From assembly GCF_024599795.1 (NCBI RefSeq), contig NZ_CP102246.1, positions 1,922,001-1,986,000 of the forward strand: a stretch of 64,000 bases of DNA. The letters are read 5' to 3'. Positions within the stretch are counted from its first letter, which is position 1. Every line of letters starts with the position of its first letter. This document shows, one piece after another, positions 8,102-17,110 of the stretch. A model generated the notes under the pieces. That model saw only the letters and a list, made by a program, of their open reading frames with translations, was not told where the DNA came from and did no database searches. The position numbers and the translations under genes were made by a program. The stretch comes from Enterobacter cloacae complex sp. R_G8 (lineage in GTDB: Bacteria; Pseudomonadota; Gammaproteobacteria; Enterobacterales; Enterobacteriaceae).

Positions 8102-10795
8102 ATGAAAACAGGAAAATCTGATCGTCCGTATTATCAACAAACTGTTGACGACACCCTGGCTAATGTCGACTCCACTGCGGAGGGACTGAGCAGCACTGAG
8201 GCATCCGCCCGACTCCAGCAGTATGGTGAGAATGCGTTACCGCAGAAAAAGGGTAAGCCCGCGTGGCTGAATTTCCTGGCCCATTTTAACGATGTCCTGA
8301 TTTACGTGCTGCTGGTAGCAGCGTTACTCAAGCTCATTATGGGGCATTGGGTCGATATGTTTGTGATCCTCGGCGTGGCTGTTATTAACGCGTTGATTGG
8401 CCATATTCAGGAGAGCAATGCTGAAAAATCGCTGCAAAGTATTCGCAATATGCTCTCCAGCGAAGCCGTGGTGGTGCGTCAGGGCAATCATGAAACGATC
8501 CCTACTACAGCGCTAGTGCCGGGCGACATTGTGGTGATCCGCGCCGGGGATCGTATCCCCGCGGATCTGCGCGTGATCGAAGCGCATAACCTTCGCGTGG
8601 AGGAGGCCATCCTGACCGGTGAATCCACCGTAGTTGAGAAAAACAGCGATGCGTTAACCGGAGAACTCCCTTTAGGTGACCGGTATAACCTGCTCTATTC
8701 AGGCACCACCGTCAGTTCCGGCGGTGGCAAAGGGGTAGTCGTGGCGACCGGTGGCGAGACAGAGCTTGGCCATATTAATCAGATGATGTCCGACATTGAA
8801 AAGCATCGTACGCCGCTGATGGTACAAATGGATAAGCTCGGAAAGACCATCTTCATCACCATCCTGGTGATGATGGTGGCGCTTTTTGTCTTTAGTTTGC
8901 TTTTCCGTGATATGGCGGTTTCCGAGTTGGTGCTGTCGCTTATCAGCCTTGCTGTTGCGGCGGTACCGGAAGGCCTGCCGGCCATCATTTCCATCATTCT
9001 CTCGCTTGGCGTACAGGCTATGGCGCGTCGCAAGGCCATTATTCGTAAGCTGCCGACGGTGGAAACGCTGGGCGCGATGACGGTTATCTGCTCGGATAAA
9101 ACCGGTACCCTGACCATGAATGAAATGACGGTCAAAGCATTGATTACCGCTGACACCACCTATCGCGTGGAGGGGGACAGTTACGAGCCGGTGGGTAATA
9201 TTCATCCCGTTGACGACCCAACACCCGTCAGCGTTACGCAGGGCTCCCTGCTGGAACGCTATCTGCGTACCATTGACCTCTGCAATGACAGTCAATTGAT
9301 CAAAGACGAGCAGGGACTGTGGAAAATCACCGGTGGACCGACAGAGGGCGCGCTGAAGGTGCTGGCGGCGAAAATCCCGCTCCCGCCGCTTAACACCGAA
9401 ATGCGCAGTAAAATCCCCTTTGATTCGCAATATAAATACATGTCTACACTCTATCGCCTGGGCGATGAGGAGGTGATCCTCATCACCGGTGCGCCGGACG
9501 TCCTTTTCCGCCTGTGCCAGTTCCAGCAGACCAACACCGGGTTGCAGCCTTTTGATCAGTCTTACTGGGAAGGCAAAATTGAAGAGTATGCCCGGGAGGG
9601 GTTGCGTATGGTGGCCGCTGCCTGGAAGCCTGCCGTCAGCGGGCAACGCGAACTGGATCACTCAGACTTGCAGGAGGGCGTCATTCTGCTCGGAATTGCC
9701 GGTATGATGGATCCACCGCGTCCCGAGGCGATAACCGCCATTGCCGACTGCCTGCAGGCCGGTATTCGCGTGAAGATGATCACCGGGGATCACCCGCAAA
9801 CGGCGATGAGCATTGGCCAAATGCTGGGTATAGGTAATGCGGCAAGCGCCATTACGGGTCGTGAGCTTGAGGCTATGGATGACCGGCAGCTGAGCGAGGC
9901 GGCTCAACAATACGATATCTTTGCCCGAACCAGCCCGGAAGATAAATTCCGTCTGGTACAAGCCCTGCAAAGCAAGCAGGAGGTGGTGGGGATGACCGGA
10001 GACGGCGTGAACGATGCCCCTGCGCTCAAGCGCGCGGATGTGGGTATTGCGATGGGGATTAAGGGCACGGAAGTCACCAAGGAGGCCGCTGACATGGTGC
10101 TCACGGATGACAACTTTGCCACCATTGCCAGGGCCGTAAACGAAGGGCGTCGCGTTTATGATAATCTGAAAAAGACCATTCTGTTCATTATTCCCAGCAA
10201 CATCGCCCAGGCATTGCTCATCATCATCGCTCTGTTGGCAGGGAATCTGATCCCATTAACGCCCGTGCTGATCCTGTGGATGAACATGGCGACATCGGCA
10301 ACGCTCTCCTTTGGGCTGGCGTTTGAGGCAGGTGAAAAGGACATTATGAACCGTCCGCCGCGTAAACCAAATTTGCATGTGATGGACGGCTTTGCCATCT
10401 GGCGAGTGGTCTTCGTTGGCCTGATGATTGCCATCAGTGCCTTTGTGCTGGAAGCCTGGTTACAGCCGCGTGGTTATTCACCGGAGTTTATCCGTACAGT
10501 GTTGCTGCAAATGCTGGTGACGGCGCAGTGGTTCTATATGCTTAACTGCCGCGTGTCGGACGGTTTTTCCCTGAGCAAAGGCTTACTGGCAAATAAAGGT
10601 ATTTGGGTGGTGAGCGGTGTATTACTGGTGCTACAGTTGCTTATTATCTACGCGCCTTTCATGCAGACGCTGTTCGGTACCGAAGCACTGCCGTTCCGCT
10701 ACTGGGTCATCACGTTCCTGATTGGCTTTGCGATGTTCCTGATTGTCGAAGTGGAAAAACCGCTAACGCGCAGGTGGCGTAAAACGGTGGCGTAA
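8102..10795 (+). CDS. P2-type cation-transporting ATPase (CtpF-like)
   Basis: ATP-driven inner-membrane cation pump of 897 aa. Order of parts: N-terminal cation-ATPase domain (1-75), helices 1-2 (about 60-100), actuator domain with TGES (about 175-178), helices 3-4 with AVAAVPEGLP, phosphorylation site D332 in CSDKTGTLT, nucleotide-binding domain, hinge GDGVND (D634, D638), then six C-terminal helices. The PEGLP motif is typical of Ca2+-type (IIA) pumps, but helix 6 reads WMNMATSATLSFGLAFE, which resembles mycobacterial CtpF more than SERCA. The ion is therefore uncertain (Ca2+, Mn2+ or Na+). The gene is preceded by a GAGGAAGG ribosome site and pairs with the universal stress gene. A perfect hairpin follows the stop. 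Confidence 0.88.
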   Translation: MKTGKSDRPYYQQTVDDTLANVDSTAEGLSSTEASARLQQYGENALPQKKGKPAWLNFLAHFNDVLIYVLLVAALLKLIMGHWVDMFVILGVAVINALIGHIQESNAEKSLQSIRNMLSSEAVVVRQGNHETIPTTALVPGDIVVIRAGDRIPADLRVIEAHNLRVEEAILTGESTVVEKNSDALTGELPLGDRYNLLYSGTTVSSGGGKGVVVATGGETELGHINQMMSDIEKHRTPLMVQMDKLGKTIFITILVMMVALFVFSLLFRDMAVSELVLSLISLAVAAVPEGLPAIISIILSLGVQAMARRKAIIRKLPTVETLGAMTVICSDKTGTLTMNEMTVKALITADTTYRVEGDSYEPVGNIHPVDDPTPVSVTQGSLLERYLRTIDLCNDSQLIKDEQGLWKITGGPTEGALKVLAAKIPLPPLNTEMRSKIPFDSQYKYMSTLYRLGDEEVILITGAPDVLFRLCQFQQTNTGLQPFDQSYWEGKIEEYAREGLRMVAAAWKPAVSGQRELDHSDLQEGVILLGIAGMMDPPRPEAITAIADCLQAGIRVKMITGDHPQTAMSIGQMLGIGNAASAITGRELEAMDDRQLSEAAQQYDIFARTSPEDKFRLVQALQSKQEVVGMTGDGVNDAPALKRADVGIAMGIKGTEVTKEAADMVLTDDNFATIARAVNEGRRVYDNLKKTILFIIPSNIAQALLIIIALLAGNLIPLTPVLILWMNMATSATLSFGLAFEAGEKDIMNRPPRKPNLHVMDGFAIWRVVFVGLMIAISAFVLEAWLQPRGYSPEFIRTVLLQMLVTAQWFYMLNCRVSDGFSLSKGLLANKGIWVVSGVLLVLQLLIIYAPFMQTLFGTEALPFRYWVITFLIGFAMFLIVEVEKPLTRRWRKTVA

Positions 10796-10811
10796 TCGCA
10801 TTAACTCAAAC

Positions 10812-10831
10812 AGCCTGCCTGACGGCAGGCT
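10812..10831 (+). terminator. Hairpin after the P-type ATPase gene
   Basis: Perfect 8-bp stem AGCCTGCC / GGCAGGCT with a 4-base loop, 16 bp after the ATPase stop and 15 bp before ldtA. The T-run is short (TTGAACA), so it may terminate weakly or act as a REP-like stem-loop. Confidence 0.5.
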
Positions 10832-10846
10832 TGAACACAGGACATT

Positions 10847-11743
10847 ATGATTCGATTCGCCTCGTTCGTTCTTACGCTTTGCGCCGTTGTTCCGGAGGCG
10901 TTTGCCGTAACCTATCCATTACCCTCTGATGGTGGCCGTCTGGTGGGGGAACCCATAACTGTTACCGTTCCACAGGGGAACACCTTGCCGCTCGAAGCGT
11001 TTGCCGCGCAGCACGGGCAGGGGCTGAGTAACATGCTGGAGGCGAACCCGGGTGTTGACCCGTTTTTACCGCAATCCGGGACCCGACTGGTGGTACCTCA
11101 GCAGCTCATTCTTCCCGATACGGTGCGCAAAGGCATCGTGGTAAACGTGGCGGAAATGCGCCTTTACTATTACCCGCCAGGCAGCAATACCGTTGAAGTG
11201 TTTCCCATCGGTATTGGCCAGGCCGGGCGCGAAACGCCACGCAACTGGGTGACAGCCGTCGAGCGCAAGCAGGAAGGGCCAACCTGGTCGCCCACGCCAA
11301 ACACCCGGCGTGAATATGCGAAAGAGGGGAAAACGCTGCCCGCATTCGTACCCGCCGGGCCGGATAACCCGATGGGGTTGTACGCGATCTATATTGGCAG
11401 GCTTTATGCCATTCACGGTACCAACTCGAATTTCGGCATCGGTCTGCGCGTCAGTCAGGGCTGCATTCGCCTGCGTAATCACGATATCAAATACCTTTTC
11501 GACAATGTGCCGACAGGCACGCGCGTGCAGCTTATCGATCAGCCCGTAAAAGTGACAACGGAGCCGGACGGCAGCCGCTGGGTGGAAGTGCACGAGCCGC
11601 TCTCGCGTAACCGTGCCGAATTTGAATCAACCAATAAGGTGCCGCTGCCGATGACTCCCGCGTTGCGGGCGCAGCTAATCAATGAGGGGGCCGGAGCCGA
11701 ACTGGAGCGGCGATCGGGGATGCCGGTTAAGCTTGGCATGTGA
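10847..11743 (+). CDS. ldtA: L,D-transpeptidase LdtA (ErfK)
   Basis: Periplasmic cysteine transpeptidase of the YkuD family that attaches Braun lipoprotein to peptidoglycan. It has 298 aa, slightly shorter than E. coli ErfK/LdtA. A signal peptide (about 1-20, ending AFA) is followed by a LysM-like region (about 38-85), then the YkuD domain with HGTN and the catalytic motif SQGCIRLRN (Cys206). In E. coli the gene also sits beside a tRNA-Asn gene and nac, so synteny supports the name. A REP-like palindrome and the tRNA terminator follow. Confidence 0.92.
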   Translation: MIRFASFVLTLCAVVPEAFAVTYPLPSDGGRLVGEPITVTVPQGNTLPLEAFAAQHGQGLSNMLEANPGVDPFLPQSGTRLVVPQQLILPDTVRKGIVVNVAEMRLYYYPPGSNTVEVFPIGIGQAGRETPRNWVTAVERKQEGPTWSPTPNTRREYAKEGKTLPAFVPAGPDNPMGLYAIYIGRLYAIHGTNSNFGIGLRVSQGCIRLRNHDIKYLFDNVPTGTRVQLIDQPVKVTTEPDGSRWVEVHEPLSRNRAEFESTNKVPLPMTPALRAQLINEGAGAELERRSGMPVKLGM

Positions 11744-11752
11744 CGCTACTTT

Positions 11753-11781
11753 TGCCGGGTAAGCGTAGCGCCACCGGGCAG
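11753..11781. repeat. REP-like palindrome
   Basis: GCCGGGTAAGCGTAGCGCCACCGGGC is an imperfect REP stem-loop between ldtA and the tRNA-Asn terminator. The tail CCGGGCAGTTTTT is shared with the block at 17588-17600, so REP plus terminator appear together in both places. Confidence 0.6.
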
Positions 11782-11804
11782 TTTTTATCATCTGCACAAA
11801 AGCA

Positions 11805-11831
11805 AAAAGCCTGCTTTAAAAGCAGGCTTTT
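11805..11831 (-). terminator. Terminator of tRNA-Asn (copy A)
   Basis: Perfect 10-bp stem AAAAGCCTGC / GCAGGCTTTT, loop TTTAAAA, just 3' of the leftward tRNA-Asn. Transcribed leftwards it ends in a T-run. The same hairpin with flanking bases recurs at 17617 and 18527. Confidence 0.85.
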
Positions 11832-11837
11832 CAAATT

Positions 11838-11913
11838 TGGCTCCTCTGACTGGACTCGAACCAGTGACATACGGATTAACAGTCCGCCGTTCTACCGACT
11901 GAACTACAGAGGA
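11838..11913 (-). tRNA. tRNA-Asn (GTT)
   Basis: 76-nt gene including encoded CCA. The strand-corrected sequence starts TCCTCTGTAGTTCAGTCGG and ends AGTCAGAGGAGCCA. The anticodon loop reads CTGTTAATC with anticodon GTT. The acceptor, D, anticodon and T stems all pair. It lies between ldtA and nac, the position of asnV in E. coli. A second identical gene lies at 23386. Confidence 0.97.
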
Positions 11914-12027
11914 ATCGTGTGAACGGGGCGCATAGTAGCGACCTGCGTACGCCTTGTCAAAGGGTGAAACCACGCTTTGCATCTGTTTGCTGACAATTTC
12001 AGCAAAGTGGCGATTTTGCCAACGTAA

Positions 12028-12044
12028 TGCACCGTTGTGGTGCG
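12028..12044 (+). promoter_or_regulatory. NtrC-binding site upstream of nac
   Basis: TGCACC-GTTGT-GGTGCG is a near-perfect dyad matching the NtrC (NRI) consensus TGCACC-N5-GGTGCA with one mismatch. It lies about 118 bp upstream of the sigma-54 -24 element, a normal enhancer distance. Confidence 0.85.
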
Positions 12045-12161
12045 GATATACCTCTTATGGGGCAGATCATAAACCGCTGTTTCAGTAATAAAACCAGCGT
12101 CTATGATTAGGTTTCCTTATTTTCAGGCGCTTAGCGAACAAATCTGACCTGCTGGTAAAAC

Positions 12162-12176
12162 TGGCATTCATATTGC
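12162..12176 (+). promoter_or_regulatory. Sigma-54 promoter of nac
   Basis: TGGCATTCATATTGC has the invariant GG (12163-12164) and GC (12175-12176) separated by exactly 10 bases, the -24/-12 element of RpoN promoters. It is about 58 bp before the nac ATG. Confidence 0.88.
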
Positions 12177-12233
12177 AAAACCTGTTTAACAACAACAGCC
12201 AGTACCGGCACAGCATTTCGAACAGGGGGCAAA

Positions 12234-13151
12234 ATGAACTTAAGACGACTGAAATACTTCGTAAAAATCGTCGATATCGGCAGCCTGACTCAAGCGGCGG
12301 AAGTGCTGCATATCGCGCAGCCTGCGCTGAGCCAGCAGGTGGCTACTCTGGAAGGCGAAATGGATCAGCAGCTGTTGATCCGTACCAAACGTGGCGTGAC
12401 CCCAACGGAAGCAGGCAAGATCCTGTATACCCACGCGCGCACCATTCTTCGCCAGTGCGAACAGGCGCAGCTGGCGGTGCATAATGTTGGCCAGACGCTG
12501 AGCGGACACGTTTCCATCGGGCTGGCGCCGGGGACCGCAGCGTCCTCAATTACGATGCCACTGCTGCAGGCAGTACGCGCGGAACTGCCGGAAGTGCTGG
12601 TTTATCTGCACGAGAACAGCGGCTCTGTCCTGAATGACAAACTGCTCAATGGCCAGCTGGATATGGCGGTTCTTTACGATCGTTCTCCGGTTGCCGGGAT
12701 CACCAGCCAGCCGCTGCTGAAAGAAGATCTGTATCTCGTGGGTACCCGCGACTGTCCGGGGCAGAGCGTTGATCTCACCGCCGTTGCCGAGATGAATCTT
12801 TTCCTGCCGCGTGATTACAGCGCCGTGCGCGTACGCGTGGACGAAGCGTTTTCCCTGCGCCGCCTGACGGCAAAAATCATCGGTGAAATTGACTCCATCT
12901 CCACGCTGACCGCGGCGATTGCCAGCGGGATGGGCGTCACGGTGCTGCCGGAATCCGCCGCGCGCTCGCTCTGCAGCGCCGCAAATGGCTGGATGGCACG
13001 CATCACCACGCCTTCGATGAGCCTGCCGCTGTCGCTGAACATGTCCGCCCGCGGCTCGCTGTCGCCACAGGCGCAGGCGGTGAAAGAAATTTTGATGTCG
13101 CTGGTCAGTAAGCCATCGCTGGAGAATCGTGAACTGCAGCTCGTGAGTTAA
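12234..13151 (+). CDS. nac: Nac, nitrogen assimilation LysR-type regulator
   Basis: LysR-family DNA-binding protein of 305 aa that couples NtrC-controlled nitrogen limitation to sigma-70 operons, activating use of poor nitrogen sources and repressing gdhA. The N-terminal winged helix-turn-helix covers about 1-60 (MNLRRLKYFVKIVDIGSLTQ; AQPALSQQVATLE recognition helix). The effector-binding domain covers about 90-300. The upstream NtrC dyad and sigma-54 promoter confirm the identity. It is followed by cbl with a 96-bp gap, the same order as in E. coli. Confidence 0.96.
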   Translation: MNLRRLKYFVKIVDIGSLTQAAEVLHIAQPALSQQVATLEGEMDQQLLIRTKRGVTPTEAGKILYTHARTILRQCEQAQLAVHNVGQTLSGHVSIGLAPGTAASSITMPLLQAVRAELPEVLVYLHENSGSVLNDKLLNGQLDMAVLYDRSPVAGITSQPLLKEDLYLVGTRDCPGQSVDLTAVAEMNLFLPRDYSAVRVRVDEAFSLRRLTAKIIGEIDSISTLTAAIASGMGVTVLPESAARSLCSAANGWMARITTPSMSLPLSLNMSARGSLSPQAQAVKEILMSLVSKPSLENRELQLVS

Positions 13152-13247
13152 TATTCCATAAAAGCATAAGATGCTGGTTTTTATTATTTGTTCTGCAGCT
13201 CAGCTGACTCTAACAATAGAGCTATGTCAGATGCGCCGGAGTGAATC

Positions 13248-14198
13248 GTGAATTTCCAGCAACTTAAAATTATCCGTGAGGCGGCCAGGCGGGACTACAA
13301 CCTGACCGAAGTCGCCAATATGCTATATACCTCCCAGTCGGGCGTCAGCCGCCATATTCGCGAGCTGGAAGAGGAGCTTGGCATTGAGATTTTTATCCGT
13401 CGCGGCAAGCGTCTGCTTGGCATGACGGAGCCAGGTAAAGCATTGCTGACCATCGCTGAGCGGATCCTCAACGAGGCCAGCAATGTCCGCCGCCTGGCGG
13501 ATCTCTTTACCAATGACGCCTCCGGCGTGCTCACCATCGCCACCACCCACACCCAGGCCCGCTACAGCCTGCCGCCAGTGATTAAAGCCTTCCGCGAACT
13601 CTTCCCTGAGGTGCGTCTGGAGCTTATTCAGGGCACGCCACAGGAAATTGAAGTTCTGCTGCAAAACGGTGGGGCAGATATCGGTATCGCCAGTGAGCGC
13701 CTGAGCAACGACCCGCTGCTGGTGGCTTTCCCCTGGTTCCGCTGGCACCACAGCTTACTCCTCCCTGTCGATCACCCCCTGAATCAGGCCTCTCCCCTGA
13801 CGCTGGAAGAGATTGCAAAATGGCCGCTGATTACCTACCGCCAGGGCATTACCGGGCGATCGCGTATCGATGAGGCGTTCAACCGCAAAGGCTTAACGCC
13901 AGATGTGGTGCTCAGCGCGCAGGATTCCGATGTGATCAAAACCTACGTCGAGCTGGGGCTGGGAATTGGCCTGGTGGCGGAACAGTCCGGCGGCGAGCGC
14001 GAAGTCGGGAACCTGGTGCGCCTGGATACGCGTCATCTGTTTGATGCGAATACCGTATGGCTCGGCCTCAAGCGTGGACAGCTCCAGCGCAACTATGTGT
14101 GGCGCTTTATCGAACTCTGCAACGCCGGGCTGTCCGTTGACGAAATCAAACGCCAGGTGATGGAGCCAGAAGAAGTGGCGATTGATTATCAGATTTAG
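13248..14198 (+). CDS. cbl: Cbl, CysB-like LysR-type regulator
   Basis: LysR-family activator of 316 aa that turns on sulfonate-sulfur genes (ssu, tau) when sulfate is scarce, alongside CysB. It starts MNFQQLKIIREAARRDYNLT, has a winged helix in 1-62 (SQSGVSRHIRELEEELG), and has a CysB-type effector domain (TTHTQARYSLPPVI; FRWHHSLLLPVDHPL). The length and neighbours match E. coli cbl, which also follows nac. A 9-bp hairpin follows the stop. Confidence 0.95.
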   Translation: MNFQQLKIIREAARRDYNLTEVANMLYTSQSGVSRHIRELEEELGIEIFIRRGKRLLGMTEPGKALLTIAERILNEASNVRRLADLFTNDASGVLTIATTHTQARYSLPPVIKAFRELFPEVRLELIQGTPQEIEVLLQNGGADIGIASERLSNDPLLVAFPWFRWHHSLLLPVDHPLNQASPLTLEEIAKWPLITYRQGITGRSRIDEAFNRKGLTPDVVLSAQDSDVIKTYVELGLGIGLVAEQSGGEREVGNLVRLDTRHLFDANTVWLGLKRGQLQRNYVWRFIELCNAGLSVDEIKRQVMEPEEVAIDYQI

Positions 14199-14206
14199 GT
14201 GCGATA

Positions 14207-14235
14207 AGGCCCGGTGATCTGTGCTTACCGGGCCT
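14207..14235. terminator. Bidirectional stem-loop between cbl and the GST gene
   Basis: Perfect 9-bp stem AGGCCCGGT / ACCGGGCCT with an 11-base loop lies between the convergent ends of cbl (14198) and the GST gene (14241). It is REP-like in sequence and may serve both genes as a terminator. Confidence 0.55.
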
Positions 14236-14240
14236 GCCAG

Positions 14241-14849
14241 TTAATTGAAAGGATATTTTTTAAAAGCCGCCTGCGTTTCGAATGTGTCGGCAATCGCCTG
14301 AATATTCCTGAAATCCGCTGCGTTGACAACGCGTGGGATCATCGACTGAATAAACGTCCAGACCACCGTACTGGTGACGGCAACCTGATCGGGAACCGCA
14401 CTTATCGGTCGCGCCTCCAGCAGCGTATTCCATTCCCTGCAGGCTGCCAGCAACTGGATGGTAATGCGTTCAATCCATGAGCCGTGCTGCTTTTCCGCCG
14501 GGCGCTGATGGTATTCATACACATGTTGCACGGCTTTGTCTGAGGCGGAGAGGATGAAGCCCAGCGTCTGGAGAACGCTTGCCAGCGCGTCCGGCTTCAC
14601 GGGCAGGAGTCTTCGCTCGGGGGAAGCCTGAGCCTCAAAATAATGGAGTATCAGCGACGAGTCCATCAGGCGAATTTCATTCTCCAGAATCAACGTTGGC
14701 GCTTTGACCACCGGGTTGATCCGGGAAAATGCCTCAAACGTGCTAAAGACTGACAGCGGCTGACTTTCAAACTCAACGCCATACAGTTCAAGGGAAATCG
14801 CCACGCGACGTACGTAAGGTGAATCCATCATGCCAATAAGCTTAATCAT
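14241..14849 (-). CDS. Glutathione S-transferase family protein
   Basis: Cytosolic GST-like protein of 202 aa counted from MIKLIGMMDSPYVRRV. An N-terminal thioredoxin fold (about 1-80) has the SPYVRRVAISL start, a cis-Pro region VVKAPTLILEN, and the glutathione-contacting MDSSLILHYFE. An all-helical C-terminal domain follows. The frame is open back to 14882, but the family alignment starts at the ATG at 14849, which has a GGGA ribosome site, so I chose it. It diverges from a LysR gene at 15020, which probably regulates it. The substrate is unknown. Confidence 0.82.
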   Translation of the reverse strand: MIKLIGMMDSPYVRRVAISLELYGVEFESQPLSVFSTFEAFSRINPVVKAPTLILENEIRLMDSSLILHYFEAQASPERRLLPVKPDALASVLQTLGFILSASDKAVQHVYEYHQRPAEKQHGSWIERITIQLLAACREWNTLLEARPISAVPDQVAVTSTVVWTFIQSMIPRVVNAADFRNIQAIADTFETQAAFKKYPFN

Positions 14850-15019
14850 AATTCCCGTTTTCCTGTCTCTTTGAAATGACATGCTTTTGAAGCTTCTGAA
14901 CAGACATTACGATACATTCGTCATGACGAATATCTTCAATATCTTACTGCCAGGGTTAGTATTACTGACATATCGCCAGGCCGCCGTTTTGAGATTGTGT
15001 TCGGTTCAGGGAGTTTTTC

Positions 15020-15913
15020 ATGTCGGATTTTCCACCTATCGCCAGTCTGCGTAGTTTTGAAGCGGTGGCTCGCCTGGGTAGCGTAACGCTTGCGGCGAAA
15101 GAGCTACATGTGACCCATTCCGCCATCAGCCAGCAGATTAAAGTGCTGGAGGAAATGGTGGGTGTGAAGCTGTTTATCCGTCATGGCCGAGGGGTACAGA
15201 TCAACGAAGAGGGGCGGCTTTACGCGTTACAGGTACGCGAGGCGCTGAACCATATCGCAGATGCTACCCGGCCCGTGCAGGTGAAGCCGAGAAAGCAGGA
15301 GCTGACGCTGGCGATGGTGCCCTCTTTTGGATGCCACTGGTTATTGCCGCGGCTGGAGCGTTTTCGGGCGAAATATCCTCTTATCACGCTGCGGATCCAG
15401 GCGAGCCTGAACATCACCAGTCTGCAGCAGGAAGGAATAGATATCGCGATACGGATGGGGAGGGGAAACTGGGAAGAGAGTAAAAGCCATTATCTTTTTT
15501 CCGATGAGCTGATCGTGGTGGCTGCCCCCTCCTATAACGGCGGTGAATTACCCGCCACCCCGGCCGAGATCGCGAAGAGTCATATTATTTTTTCGATGGA
15601 GTCGTGGAAAACGTGGTGTGTGAATGCAGGGCTTGAGAGAGAAATCGTCCCTGGCGGGTTATGTATTAACGACTCCAATATCATCCTTGAGGCGGTTCGG
15701 CTCGGGAAAGGTATCGCGCTGGAGCGTCGTTCTCTGGTTCAGGATGCCATCACCCGGGGCGAGTTGGTCCAGTTAACCTCCATCACCGCGCCATACCCCT
15801 GGCCTTACTGGCTGGTGACATCGCAATTAACGGAGACGAAACCGGAGGTGGCTCTCTTCGCCGAATGGCTCGATGAGGAAGTGGCGGCCTGGCGTCAGCT
15901 CACGGAGTCCTGA
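15020..15913 (+). CDS. LysR-type regulator, GcvA-like
   Basis: LysR-family transcription regulator of 297 aa, of the GcvA-like group (SLRSFEAVARLGSVTLAAKELHVTHSAISQQIKVLEE at the N-terminus). The effector-binding domain spans about 95-290. It diverges from the glutathione S-transferase gene with 170 bp between the start codons, so autoregulation plus control of the GST gene is the natural expectation. No effector can be named. Confidence 0.85.
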   Translation: MSDFPPIASLRSFEAVARLGSVTLAAKELHVTHSAISQQIKVLEEMVGVKLFIRHGRGVQINEEGRLYALQVREALNHIADATRPVQVKPRKQELTLAMVPSFGCHWLLPRLERFRAKYPLITLRIQASLNITSLQQEGIDIAIRMGRGNWEESKSHYLFSDELIVVAAPSYNGGELPATPAEIAKSHIIFSMESWKTWCVNAGLEREIVPGGLCINDSNIILEAVRLGKGIALERRSLVQDAITRGELVQLTSITAPYPWPYWLVTSQLTETKPEVALFAEWLDEEVAAWRQLTES

Positions 15914-16039
15914 ATTTTTTTCGATACTGCCCGCAATACGGTGAATGCCTGACGGGGGATTCACCGAAATATTCCTGCACGTCGTCAGCTTTCACATAAC
16001 AACACATGGAACATACACGTTCTCTCAGGATAATCGCTG

Positions 16040-16969
16040 CTATAGCTTTACGGCTATGTTGACGTTGGGGACATGCTGCTGCATCAATTCAACGATCCAA
16101 TCAATAAATACGCGCAGTCTGGCGTTGACATGGCGGTTCGGCGGAAATGCCAGGTACAGGGGCATTGGAGCAAGACGCCAGTGTTCAAATAGCGGAATCA
16201 AGGCACCACGAGCCTGATGCGCTGCCGCCATATAGACTGGCAGCGCAATCACGCCTAACCCGGCTAACCCGGCTTCGAGGTAAGCATTGCCATCATCCAC
16301 GGCGAGTACATAGCTGCCCGTGATTTCAATACGTTCACTCTCACTGCGCAGTACCAGAGGATCAATCTTACCGGTGCGTGAGGACAAGAATCCCACGATG
16401 CGATGGTCGGTGTTTTCCAGCTCTCGCGGATGCGCAGGGGTACCAAGGCGTTCCACATAACCGGGGGCGGCGTAGACGCCGATTTGCAAATCACCGACAT
16501 GGCGAGCAATCAGGGACTGGTCATGGATTGCACCGCCGCGCAGCACGCAATCCACGTTGTCGCCAATCAGGTCCACCACCCGGTCGCTCACTCCCATGTC
16601 GAACTGAATGTCAGGGTAGCGTGCGTGGAACGCCGGTAGCGCCGGCACCAGGATGAGGCGGGCCAGCGGACTGGGCACATCCACCCGTAGCCGTCCCCTG
16701 GGCGTAATTGCCGCACTGGACAGACTGTTTTCAGCATCTTCCATGTCCGCCAGCAGGCGGATGACGCGTTCGTAGTAGACCGCGCCATCGGGAGTGACGC
16801 TGAGCTTGCGGGTGGTGCGATGGAGCAATCTGACGCGCAGGCGCGCTTCCAGCTGCTGAATAAGCTGCGTCACCGTGGTTTTGCTCATATGAAGCGTTTG
16901 GGCAGCCTTTGTGAAGCTACCTGCCTCTACCACGCGAGCAAAGGCGCGCATCGCATCGAAACGATCCAT
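16040..16969 (-). CDS. LysR-type regulator (divergent from RidA-family gene)
   Basis: LysR-family regulator of 309 aa, DhcR/YafC-like group. It has a winged helix at 1-60 (MDRFDAMRAFARVVEAGSFTKAAQTLHMSKTTVTQ in pieces), a linker helix, and a periplasmic-binding-protein-like effector domain (about 92-295). It is transcribed away from the RidA-family gene at 17111. A perfect palindrome lies between them, 23 bp upstream of this start. That is the classic LysR arrangement of regulator plus single divergent target. Confidence 0.86.
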   Translation of the reverse strand: MDRFDAMRAFARVVEAGSFTKAAQTLHMSKTTVTQLIQQLEARLRVRLLHRTTRKLSVTPDGAVYYERVIRLLADMEDAENSLSSAAITPRGRLRVDVPSPLARLILVPALPAFHARYPDIQFDMGVSDRVVDLIGDNVDCVLRGGAIHDQSLIARHVGDLQIGVYAAPGYVERLGTPAHPRELENTDHRIVGFLSSRTGKIDPLVLRSESERIEITGSYVLAVDDGNAYLEAGLAGLGVIALPVYMAAAHQARGALIPLFEHWRLAPMPLYLAFPPNRHVNARLRVFIDWIVELMQQHVPNVNIAVKL

Positions 16970-16991
16970 TCCTTATCCTCTCTTTTCACCG

Positions 16992-17014
16992 ATTGTTTGG
17001 ATATTACAAACAAT
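16992..17014. promoter_or_regulatory. Palindromic operator, LysR type
   Basis: ATTGTTTG-GATATTA-CAAACAAT has perfect 8-bp arms and a 7-base centre. It contains a T-N11-A core and sits between the divergent LysR and RidA-family genes. It is a strong candidate binding site for the LysR protein; the assignment is inference. Confidence 0.72.
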
Positions 17015-17110
17015 GATGGACAAAGTCGCTTGTTTATCCGCCCGATCCTGCACCTGTAAAGTGTCTTTAAGTTCATTGGGCAGATTTCGCCCCATTGCAA
17101 AGGTGTAAAT

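Noticed and set aside
8699..9661. Leftward open frame (320 codons) inside the P-type ATPase gene
   Set aside because: Antisense shadow; the ATPase frame has all catalytic motifs in order.
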